Origin: Beroe forskalii
Taxonomy: Eukaryota > Ctenophora > Nuda > Beroida > Beroidae
Reading direction: 5' to 3'
NCBI GenBank assembly: GCA_011033025.1
Contig: WFMF01000397.1
Span: 62,001 to 126,000 of the forward strand
DNA length: 64,000 nt
In this document: positions 1 through 8,751 of the stretch, in pieces
How the letters are laid out: every line of letters starts with the position of its first letter
How positions within the stretch are numbered: the stretch's first letter is position 1
Notes under the pieces: generated by a model
Databases searched by the model: none
The model's input: the letters and a program-made list of their open reading frames with translations, nothing else
Told to the model about the DNA's origin: nothing
Made by a program: the position numbers and the translations under genes

Positions 1-25
1 GTTTTATGCCAAAAAAGAGTGATAT

Positions 26-714
26 GGATAGCCAAAAACAATTGAAAATTGTTTGAGTTTCGCAGCCACTCCAGTACCAAAAATTATACGATTAAAAATG
101 TTGATATGACTTTTAATCGCAGCCCGTCCGTGGCGGTGTGCTTTGAGGCTTTGGTTACTAAGAAATGAGCAGAACTTAACATTCAACATCGCACTGCCGT
201 TTGAATCATACCTCTTTCAATTATCTAATGAAGCGTGAGTTAACGCGTAAAGCAAGTACCTATAATTTTTAGCATTCTATTAAGTCTGATTTCACGTGAA
301 AGGGCTTGAGAGCATGCTAAAATTAATCGTAAGTTCATCCCTATTTGATGATTTAAATCGCCAATTTGCAGCGACTTTGAGGGTCATAAAAATTTAAAAC
401 ATGAGTCCACTACTTTGATAATTTATGATTTTAAGCCGGTAGGAAACACGCCGTCCCACTTATTATGGTTGGCAGGTTGCAGTGACAGCATCACGATTGT
501 AAAGATGTTCGACAAAAAAGAAGTGAAAAGTTTTCACGAGTGTACAATTCAATAAGTTCACATCATATGCGTGACCAAGATATTTTTTCGTTACCAAAGC
601 ACGGCGCCACGGACGGGCTGCGATTAAAAGTCATATCAACATTTTTAATCGTATAATTTTTGGTACTGGAGTGGCTGCGAAACTCAAACAATTTTCAATT
701 GTTTTTGGCTATCC
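26..714. mobile_element. 689-bp terminal-inverted-repeat element (non-autonomous)
   Basis: The left end starts GGATAGCCAAAAAC at 26 and the right end is its reverse complement, finishing at 714. The inverted arms stay closely matched for about 120 bp (26-148 against about 600-714), each containing a CAGCCCGTCCGTGGCG segment. The flanking triplet TAT on both sides (23-25 and 715-717) could be a target duplication. No transposase frame is visible inside. An inverted, partial relative lies at 47,745-47,992. Confidence 0.8.
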
Positions 715-719
715 TATAC

Positions 720-1650
720 TTATATACTTATAGCTGATAATTTAGGACCAAATTTGAATCGCTGAGATATCGAGAACCACAAATGGTAGAGCCTTGATCG
801 AGGGCGCGTTTTTTCGGCAAAGATGGGGAGAATGTAATAGGCTATGTAGGAAGTTTCGCGGATCGATTTTTTTGCTGTTATGACGTCATCAAAATCGATA
901 AAATCACGATTTTTAGCGAAAACGTTATTTTGGACCACTTTGAAGCACTGTATCTGAAAAGTTTTCTACCGCGTCATGTTTTCCCGACTTATGTAGCATC
1001 TAGACCTCGAGATTTAGCCACAAAAGAAGTTTTATGGTGATTGGTGAAAAATGAGGTCGTGGGGGCCTCCAAAAATCGAGGATCTTTACTAGGCCAAAAA
1101 TATGGTGACTTTGAGCATCTATATCTCAGCTCACCAACATTGCTCCATCTTTTCCAGGCGTATCAATGTTCTTTCTCAGTCAAATATCAAGGGTAAAAAG
1201 TTTCAAGTCATCCCGATTTAAGGGAAAGGTGTGGTGGCCCCTCAAAAACGTAAATTTGAGCCGCGCGAAAAAGTCGAAAATTTGGCTAAGTCCAATTTCA
1301 GGCCGAATTCCAAAAGTGCAGGGCTGTTGTGCTATACGATAGTGACTGAATCAACATTTTGATCTACTTGGTACTTGAATATAACAAGAAATGGCCTATG
1401 GAAATGAAGTGCACGTGAGTTCACGTGGACGTTTTGTAGAAATTAGGCAAATTTGAAATTTGAGTCTTAAGACCGAATTTTCGACTTGATTTGATTGAAA
1501 CAAGTCACAATGCAATAGAGAAACATGATTCCGGGTCCATATAACAAATTTTGCACGTGAGTTCACGCGGACGTTTTGTAGAAATTAGGGAAATTACTAT
1601 TTCAACGATTTTAACGAATGATTTCTTTTCGAACGCCTAATAACGTATGT
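720..1650. repeat. diverged relative of the hairpin/minisatellite repeat family
   Basis: This stretch resembles the family copies at 1,785, 42,755, 47,990 and 51,200. It has the opening GCTGATAATT, the segment AATGGTAGAGCC, the ATGACGTCATCAAAATCG block at about 880, and two copies of GGACGTTTTGTAGAAATTAG (about 1,430 and 1,570). It lacks the 15-bp minisatellite and the terminal 143-bp hairpin. No gene is visible. Confidence 0.6.
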
Positions 1651-2407
1651 TTAGATCGTAATAACCTCAAACAATTAAAAAGCGGCGCCCCTGTGACTCT
1701 GTGAGGGGGTTGCTATGACGACCGCTTGCGGTTTTGTCTGAGGTATATATTAGACGAACGAGTGTCACAGGGTGATATAATATACATGATAATTGGGAGC
1801 AAATTTGGAAAGCCGAGATGTCAAGAACGGGAAATGGTAGAGCCATGATCGAGGTCAGGTTTTGTTGATCTAAGATGGGAAAATGTTATAGGCTATAAGA
1901 GAAGTTCTGGTGACGTCATTTTCACGTCACTATGACGTCATCAACTTAGTGAAATTCTATTGCTTTTTCAGCGAGAATAGGCCATCTTTATGCGCATTTT
2001 TCACCAAGAAGGAATGGAGATAGCTCAAAAATGTTGAAAAATCGTTGGTTGGAAATTTAAAGAGCTTTCAGAAAATCACACGGATCATTGGGCTATCTCG
2101 ATTTTTCATCGAGATATACGCAATTTTCTAAGGTACGGTGAAAAATCAATTTCAAAATTTAGGAGAAAAACTTAAACGAGTGATATGTCAAGAACTGCAG
2201 CTTATCTTGAGCTGAGACCGGTCAAAGTATGTTGTACTAAGGCGGAATTGTCTTATTGGCTATATGGGAAGTTGGTTTGAGCTTATTTGGGTGCTGTGAT
2301 GACGTCATCAAAATCGCGTAAAACCACTAAAATAGCGTATTTTGTGATAAAACGCTATTTTGCGCTACTTTTACATCTCCAACTCATAGAGTTTTCATCG
2401 GATTATG

Positions 2408-2625
2408 TGGGTCCGAATAACGGGGGTCCAAATAACGGGGGTCCGAATATCGGGGGTCCGAATAACGGGGGTCTGAATAACGGGGGTCGGAGTAACGGGG
2501 GTCCGAATAACGGGGGTCCGAATAACGGGGGTCCGAATATCGGGGGTCCGAGTAACAGGGGTCCGAATAACGGGGGTCCGAATAACGGGGGTCCGAATAA
2601 CGGGAGTCCGAATAACGGGGAAATA
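2408..2625. repeat. 15-bp minisatellite (GGGTCCGAATAACGG)
   Basis: About 14 near-identical 15-bp units of GGGTCCGAATAACGG, with occasional variants such as AATATC for AATAAC. The unit length is a multiple of 3 and lacks stops, so it creates long spurious open frames on both strands. Confidence 0.9.
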
Positions 2626-2870
2626 TACGATGGACTAGTGAAGCACGTGAGTTCACACGGACGTTTTGTAGAAATTAGGGGATTTGAAGAAATTGATATT
2701 TACGCAGGATTTTCGACTTGATTATGTTGAAATGAGTTTAAATACGACTAATGCACATGAAATTAGATCTGGTTGCCATATTTTTAGCACGTGAGTACAC
2801 ACGGACGTTTTGTAGAAATAAGGTGATTTGAAGAAATTGATATTTACAAACTACATACATCTCAGATATC

Positions 2871-3013
2871 ACCACCAAAACCGTTGGACGGTTGGTCTAG
2901 TAACCCCCTGCGGGTTTGGATGTGACAACGGAACCTGAAAAGAGACAAAATGGGCTGATCACATCCAAACCAGCGGGGGGTTACTAGACCAACCGTCCAA
3001 CGGTTTTGGTGGT
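2871..3013. repeat. 143-bp hairpin, copy 1
   Basis: An inverted repeat with arms of about 53 bp, beginning ACCACCAAAACCGTTGGACG and ending in its reverse complement, around a spacer of about 36 bp. It has the same length and position at the end of the repeat family as the hairpins at 44,189, 51,045 and 52,591. Confidence 0.9.
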
Positions 3014-3720
3014 GTATAGATTTATGGAAAGTACAGCAAAATTTTATGGTCTTCATCAAGCCCTCCATGTTCAAGCAACCAATTGGCACACACAAATTTG
3101 CATTATGCATAACAACTAATAAACAAGTAAGAATTTCATATAATATAATATCTCATAGACTAGGATATCAGTATCAATTAACTCCAGCATTTTGAGAAAA
3201 CTCCTTGATTGTTTGATTCATAAGCTAAAAATATTGTCCTCATTTCTACTATAGAGGGCATCAATAATAAATCATATCAATCAAAATTCTCAAATAATAT
3301 AATATCATATTAAATATTCACCATTAAAAAGAATGCCCTCTTGAAAATATTTTCTTGAGCTGATGTAAAATATTCTGCTGTTTATGATATAGTAGCTGGT
3401 TCATAGAATTATTTTTGGATAAAATAGGCCAACACTTCTATGCAATGATGTCAATTTTACCATAAATTGGGCAATGCCATAGGGCATAGGTCCAAAAAAT
3501 CTTCACGAACAAATTTTCTTCATCATTGACATTTAACCTTTGTATCATGCTAAAGGAAATAAAATTATAGGACATCTTTGTGAGTTCCAACTTTATAGCA
3601 ATTCCAAACTGAATTGACTGTCATATCTTGGAATGGGTCCTCTTAAAATAATATGAAGATAACATGTTGAGATCAATAACACCTTCAAATCACTCCATTA
3701 TAGATCTTGCAATGACATTC
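3014..3720. other. AT-rich spacer downstream of the THAP gene
   Basis: Low-complexity AT-rich DNA between the hairpin and the THAP stop codon. No repeat family or exon is recognised. It probably includes the 3' untranslated region of the minus-strand THAP gene, but no convincing poly(A) signal was seen. Confidence 0.5.
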
Positions 3721-3723
3721 TCA

Positions 3724-4290
3724 CTATTTCTGATCTTTGACCTTCTTTATTTTTCTTGAAGCACTTTTTGTTTTAGGTTTGACCAATGGCTTCCCCAACA
3801 GAACCTCATTATCAAGAATAATTTCATTTATATTTTGCAATATAAGGGGATTTGAAGGATGAAGACCCTCTCCTTCCTGTGAGTTAAGTTCAGTTGCCAA
3901 TTCACTGAACAATTGTCTTTTCAATGCCTTTTCTGCAATTGGGGCACCAATCCTTATAAGTCCAGTACTCCTATCCACATTAGGAATAGCATCCTCTTTC
4001 AAATGTATTTTCTTTCTGCTGATTTCACGGTGTCTTCCTGATGAAAGCAGCAAATCTACTCGAAGAAGACTGCTATACACAAAATCATCATCTTCAAAGT
4101 GGTCACTACAAACATGCATTGTTTTCACATTCACATCACCTGTTGGTCTATTGACACTTTCAATCCATTTCTGTTGCATAACTGGCTCAGATGGAAACTT
4201 ATACCACCTTATGAAACATCGAAAATCACTTCCCCCATTTGAACCTGATCCCCTCTTCTTGTAACAACCACCAACACAACAGAAAGACAT
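3724..4290 (-). CDS. THAP-domain protein, single exon
   Basis: A 188-residue intronless frame starting with the methionine just before the zinc-coordinating segment. The N-terminal 90-odd residues are a THAP zinc finger (C2CH type, sequence-specific DNA binding). The first cysteine pair is in FCCVGGC. The invariant Trp is in QQKWIESVNR, a KFP segment stands in place of the usual HxFP, the Cys-x2-His pair is in VCSDHF, and an AVPTLF-like end appears as DAIPNV. Residues about 100-188 are charged and end in a Lys/Arg-rich stretch that could be a nuclear localisation signal. THAP domains are shared by P-element transposases and host transcription factors. With no transposase core, this looks like a host or domesticated gene, or a fragment; its target is unknown. 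It lies about 4.4 kb beyond the TPR stop, on the same strand. Confidence 0.8.
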   Translation of the reverse strand: MSFCCVGGCYKKRGSGSNGGSDFRCFIRWYKFPSEPVMQQKWIESVNRPTGDVNVKTMHVCSDHFEDDDFVYSSLLRVDLLLSSGRHREISRKKIHLKEDAIPNVDRSTGLIRIGAPIAEKALKRQLFSELATELNSQEGEGLHPSNPLILQNINEIILDNEVLLGKPLVKPKTKSASRKIKKVKDQK

Positions 4291-4801
4291 CTAGCTGTTG
4301 CTGAAACACTTGCTATTAATGATAGGTTTTTAAAATGGTATTATGTAATAACCAAGGGAGACAAGAATATTTAAATGATTATGTTACATGTCATTGAAAA
4401 AAATCAATACCTCCTTACTATGACAGCTATGCTGATAAATGCCAATGTGTTTAAAGGTTGTTTGCACAGCTTTTAAGAGAAAGGGGATATTGATATCTGA
4501 GGCAAAATAAACTGCTATAAACATGATTATAGAGGTGAGATCAAAAATCATGGCAAAATATATTGTTGATTATATGAGAGCTGTCCCAGGTCCCTTGCTA
4601 CATATCCAAAGTTTTTTTAATCAATAAAAATGATGTTGTAACACATATTGTAGTTCTTAAACAATATTCTAATGAGAGCAGTTATAGGTTGGGGTACCTC
4701 ATTATTGGACAGTCTAGATAAGGCATGACCCACAAAAGCAAACATTAGGTAGTTTTGAGTGCAAATGTGGACATAATTTAATATAAGTATAATAATTTTA
4801 A

Positions 4802-5055
4802 TATACGCTTAGAGCATGGCTGGGAATGCGCTAATATAAATTATTGCACGAGGGGTAGCCGAGTGCAATAATTTGTATTTCATACGAGGAGCAGGCAGTG
4901 CGACAATACCAAATTATTGCACGAGGCGGCCGAGTGCAATAATTTTATTAGCGTCATGACCATTTGCCATGCTCTTAGTGTATTAGCCAATGTGAGGAGT
5001 GCAATACTACTTATTATTGCACGCCTACAAGTACCCTCAAAATTGGCTAATACAG
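4802..5055. mobile_element. palindromic MITE with nested inverted repeats
   Basis: Outer arms match as inverted repeats: ATACGCTTAGAGCATGG near 4,803 against CCATGCTCTTAGTGTAT near 4,968-4,984. Inside are two smaller palindromes of the form ATTATTGCACGAG...GCCGAGTGCAATAAT (about 4,840-4,873 and 4,912-4,943). A third TTATTGCAC copy follows at about 5,010, between inverted ATTAGCCAA/TTGGCTAAT ends. No coding content. Confidence 0.65.
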
Positions 5056-5252
5056 AATGTTAGCTAGTAAACTACATCCTTTGTTTCCACACCTCATATC
5101 CAAGGTGTCCAAAATAGAATAAAATCCCACAATTTTAACCCTCACCCTTTTCCTCATTTTACTCAGGATGATTAAAATTCACACGGAGATCCTGAAGATG
5201 GAATATTAAATTCCGAAACTGTCAGTAGATTTGCGTGTTTGTGTGAAATTGT

Positions 5253-5456
5253 TACCTTACGAGACAAATTTATAAGGTACGAAATTTGGGGATTTTTCTA
5301 AAAAATCCCCATATTTTCGTTCCCCACAAAATTTCAAAATGACGTCATTATCATACGTTATCATGTGTAATATTACCAAAAATATCCCCAAATTTCGTAC
5401 CCCCAAAATTTCGATCCCCAGAATTATGGGTCCATGTAAATTTATTTCGTAAGGTA
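5253..5456. mobile_element. 204-bp MITE, TACCTTACGA ends
   Basis: Terminal inverted repeats of about 20 bp run from TACCTTACGAGACAAATTTA at 5,253 to TAAATTTATTTCGTAAGGTA ending at 5,456. The interior holds inverted GGGGATTTTT/AAAAATCCCC segments and a TGACGTCATTATCAT block. The MITE at 13,240-13,441 has the same layout and is a relative. Confidence 0.8.
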
Positions 5457-6060
5457 GATTCATTCCATTCATTATCATCATTGAGTTTCACTTGTATCTC
5501 ATTCACTTGATATCATGAAGGATCACATTAAATATTCCACAATCTAAATTCTAATACCTCCCTATTATTACATACCTTCACAAAAGCAGACCTATAATTG
5601 TTCAACTCAAAGGTGGAAACTGGACATTTGTATAAAGGTATAAATCTGCTTTAAAACCATATATCTGCTTCGAAAGCATATATTTGAGTTGTGATCACTG
5701 ACCACCATGAATGATAAGGCATATGTGTACAGACTGCTCGATTGACAAAGGCCTCAATAAAGACTCACGGATTATCTCTCCACACTTCAACTTTCTATAT
5801 AAATTCTGTCTACTACTAGAAGGGGATGGGCCAGCAAGGGCCAGGCGGCACCCAGGAGAGGAAGCTACTGGCCGAGACAAGTGCTTCTGAGCTCCCAGGC
5901 GCCCGGATGTCAAAAGCATGCAATTTTGCACGTCTTTATTTTATCGAGGCCTTTTTCAATCGAGCAGTCTGCACAAATATGGGTTACCCAGTGTGCTTGC
6001 ATAATTGATAAAATGATGGCAAGGAGTAGGAAAAAGGTTGTCAGCCGTTGAGAAAAAGAT
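5457..6060. other. intergenic spacer
   Basis: Unique-looking sequence with short open frames only. It contains inverted matching segments (AGACTGCTCGATTGACAAAGG near 5,731 and CAATCGAGCAGTCTGCAC near 5,957, each beside ATATGTGTAC or ATATGGGTTAC), suggesting an old foldback element of about 250 bp. No gene is recognised. Confidence 0.4.
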
Positions 6061-6620
6061 GATCATCCACCTGTTTTTTGCTCAACACATATATCCCTGT
6101 TAAGGTCGTGTACACACACCTATGCGAGTATGCGGGTTTGAGAAGCGAAACCAAGGCATGGCTCTTGGTATGTCTCCGATGTAAACGGGGCTGAGTGACG
6201 TCACAGATCTAAACGTCAATTTTTCTGTATCCTAAACCTAACCATAGCCCTAACCAAAACCCTAACCTTAATCCTAACCCTAACAAATCCTGACCAGAAC
6301 CCTAACCCTAGTCCTTGCTAAACATGTATATCCCTGTCTGCGTTGCGGGCTTAGGAACCCTAGTCCTTAAAGCGCTAGGTGCGCTTAATTATATTTTCTG
6401 AGTGACATCATTGTCATACAATAGATAATGAAGGCTCCCGTTTACATGGGAGACTGACCTGGCTCTTTGCTAAACACGTATATCCCTGTTTGCGTTGTGG
6501 TGCGCGCGTACACACACCTGGCCTAATATAGCTATGCGGGCTTAGGAATCGACGGACGTTGCCCATGCCGGTCTATTTTTTCCGACTGGATGGCTTGCGG
6601 GCGAGAGCGCTAAGCCGCTA
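6060..6620. repeat. three dispersed copies of a TATATCCCTGT repeat with a telomere-like insert
   Basis: The motif AACAC/TATATCCCTGT followed by a (TG)CGTTG/GTGTACACACACC and ATGCGGG segment occurs at about 6,088, 6,323 and 6,475. The first two copies are separated by the CCCTAA-like tract at 6,235-6,320. No coding potential. Confidence 0.5.
6235..6320. repeat. degenerate interstitial telomere-like (CCCTAA) tract
   Basis: About a dozen CCCTAA, CCTAAC or AACCCT units with point variants, in one orientation. This matches the canonical animal telomere repeat TTAGGG read on the complementary strand. Degeneracy and surrounding unique sequence mark it as interstitial, not a chromosome end. Confidence 0.65.
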
Positions 6621-6760
6621 AGTGACTTCCAAATGTGGAACGTTGCGCCGCGTGCGACGCGAAGGTAGGGTAACATCCGATCCTACGATTGCAATTGCTA
6701 AATTGTATGTCCTGTGCATGTGTTCGTGTCGCGCTTCATCAGGGAAGCGCGCGGCGCGTT

Positions 6761-6785
6761 CACACACACACACACACACACACAC
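6761..6785. repeat. (CA)n microsatellite
   Basis: A run of about 12 CA dinucleotides. Confidence 0.9.
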
Positions 6786-6911
6786 CTATATGGCCTTAGG
6801 AACGCAAACACGCGTGGTCTGACCCAGTGACCCCGGCCCTACGCCTTCAGCGGGTGCGCGCGCGAAGCGCACTTGTCCGCTGAAATAATGGTCAGACAAC
6901 GTCCGCGTCTG

Positions 6912-7868
6912 ACAAAACACGCGCTCGTCGCAAACACGTGCTTAACTTGACGCTAACAAGTGCTTGACGCAAACAAGTGCTTGACGCAAACAAGTGTTTG
7001 ACGCAAACACGTGCTTGACGCAAACACGTGCTTGTCGCAAACATGTGCTTGACGCAAACACGTGCTTGACGCAAACACGTGCTTGACGCAAACACGTGCT
7101 TGACGCAAACACGTGCTTGACGCAAACACGTGCTTGACGCAAACACGTGCTTGACGCAAACACGTGCTTGACGCAAACACGTGCTTGACGCAAACACTTG
7201 CTTGTCGCAAACACTTGCTTGTCGCAAACACGTGCTTGTCGCAAACACGTGCTTGTCGCACACATGTGCTTGTCGCAAACATGAACACGTGCTTGACGCA
7301 AACACGTGCTTGACGCAAACACGTGCTTGACGCAAACACGTGCTTGACGCAAACACGTGCTTGACGCAAACAAGTGCTTGTTGCAAACCTGTGCTTGACG
7401 CAAACACTTGCTTGTCGCAAACACTTGCTTGTCGCAAACACGTGCTTGTCGTACACATGTGCTTGTCGCAAACATGAACACGTGCTTGACGCAAACACGT
7501 GCTTGACGCAAACACGTGCTTGACGCAAACACGTGCTTGACGCAAACACGTGCTTGACGCAAACACGTGCTTGACGCAAACGCGTGCTTGACGCAAACAC
7601 GTGCCTGACGCAAACACGTGCTTGTCGCAAACACGTGCTTGACGCAAACACGTGCTTGACGCAAACACGTGCTTGACGCAAACACGTGCTTGACGCAAAC
7701 ACGTGCTTGACGCAAACACGTGCTTGACGCAAACACGTGCTTGACGCAAACACGTGCTTGACGCAAACACGTGCTTGACGCAAACACGTGCTTGACGCAA
7801 ACACGTGCTTGTCGCAAACATGAACACGTGCTTGACGGAAACACGTGCTTGTCACAAACACGTGTTTG
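6912..7868. repeat. 17-bp minisatellite carrying a CACGTG E-box in most units
   Basis: About 950 bp of tandem ACGCAAACACGTGCTTG units. Variants replace GACGC with GTCGC or CACGTG with CAAGTG. Three units carry a 6-bp insertion (CATGAACACG context) at 7,281, 7,474 and 7,820; the first two sit in duplicated blocks about 193 bp apart, showing higher-order amplification. The 17-bp unit has no stop codon on the minus strand, so all three minus frames stay open for about 300 codons. That is a by-product of the repeat, not a gene. CACGTG is the core site of many bHLH transcription factors; any binding here is inference. Confidence 0.92.
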
Positions 7869-8070
7869 TGTCTCTTTAGTCTTTGGACTTTCGAGCTGGA
7901 GAAAAGGCGCGCGAAAAAACAGGGGACAACTTTCTTTTCAATGTAATCATGTTAATTACATGATAACATTGAAAGTTGTAATGGTTATGCATGTTTGAAC
8001 GCTATTTTATTCAACGTAAAGATAAAATTTGAACATGAAATCGAAAAATTACATTCTTACGGTGGCGTGT

Positions 8071-8212
8071 CGAACTTCTAAGTGCGCTGCGTGGATTTTT
8101 CATGCGCAGCTCAAAGACAGATAACAGATAATCATAATGCATGACAGGTAATAAGCCGCGCACGATTACGCCACGCATGAAAAATCCGCGCAAGTAGCAC
8201 TTGAACACGCCC
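8071..8212. mobile_element. MITE, GGCGTGT...ACACGCC family, copy 1
   Basis: Inverted ends GGCGTGTCGAACTTCTA and TAGCACTTGAACACGCCC flank inverted TTTTTCATGCGC/GCATGAAAAATC segments. It is a diverged sister of the element at 9,723-9,857. It lies 3' of the TPR stop codon. Confidence 0.7.
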
Positions 8213-8359
8213 AAAACATTGTCTTTTCTACCGCATGCATTACTGGAAGTGGGGAAGACACCGGTGTAAAATGTCATCAGACTCATTGAAAGTTACACCC
8301 CTTAATCTGTCATGGCTTCATAGAAAAGTTTCTCTGGTTCGAAAATGACCAGCCAGGCG

Positions 8360-8365
8360 TTTATT
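8360..8365 (-). promoter_or_regulatory. candidate TPR poly(A) signal
   Basis: TTTATT on the plus strand reads AATAAA on the minus strand, about 310 nt past the TPR stop codon. It is the best-placed hexamer seen; cleavage there is inference. Confidence 0.35.
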
Positions 8366-8671
8366 CCAATACCATATTCCGATTCAAATTTAATGCATGT
8401 CACAGCTCACAGTCACAACCCGAACTGCTAGTTACTTTGAAATGATAATTTAAATACTTTTAGAAAATGTTTTTCATTATAAAAAGGTAAAAGCAAGTGC
8501 TTGATAGCATTGGAAATAGTCAATATATTAATCAAATACTCCATTGTTTCGTCAATGACAAGATACACAGCTGATCTCATTCAGCACAATATTAAGCCTA
8601 ATATCGGTACTTGACGGGACACTTATCCACAGTCTACAATGGGACACAGTTCCAAAACTTTGTCCTCATGG

Positions 8672-8751
8672 CTACTCCTTTTTCGGGGGCGGTCTCCGGA
8701 TTTTCCTGATACTCCGTACGTTGCTGGATGATGAAGGCTGAGCTGTTGTAT
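8672..8751 (-). CDS. TPR: TPR terminal coding exon (31) with stop
   Basis: Acceptor AG at 8,752-8,753. The reading frame completes a codon split after one base and ends with Ser-rich sequence and a basic RSIRKIRRPPPKKE tail, then TAG. Vertebrate TPR also ends in a basic stretch. Confidence 0.85.

Larger units (their letters stand above)
1785..3013. mobile_element. repeat-family copy 1 (minisatellite plus terminal hairpin)
   Basis: This is a non-coding element of about 1.2 kb. In order it holds a conserved 5' block starting ATAATTGGGAGC, two CRE-like TGACGTCA regions, a 15-bp minisatellite (about 2,408-2,625), two direct repeats of about 145 bp with the GGACGTTTTGTAGAAATTAG core, and a 143-bp hairpin at 2,871-3,013. 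The same order recurs at 42,755-44,331 and 51,200-52,733, and with an insertion at 47,990-51,187. No protein is encoded; the open frames across the minisatellite arise because the unit is a multiple of 3. Confidence 0.75.

Noticed and set aside
2408..2625. Possible CRISPR-like array
   Set aside because: Units are contiguous 15-bp repeats without spacers in animal DNA; a minisatellite.
2287..2721. Frames with GGPNNGGPN or YSDPRYSDP repeats (also at 43,208, 51,708)
   Set aside because: They are the 15-bp minisatellite read in a frame without stops, inside non-coding repeat-family copies.
6892..7861. Three overlapping minus-strand frames of about 300 codons rich in Cys, Arg and His
   Set aside because: All three frames are open only because the 17-bp repeat lacks stops; the same peptide appears in every frame.
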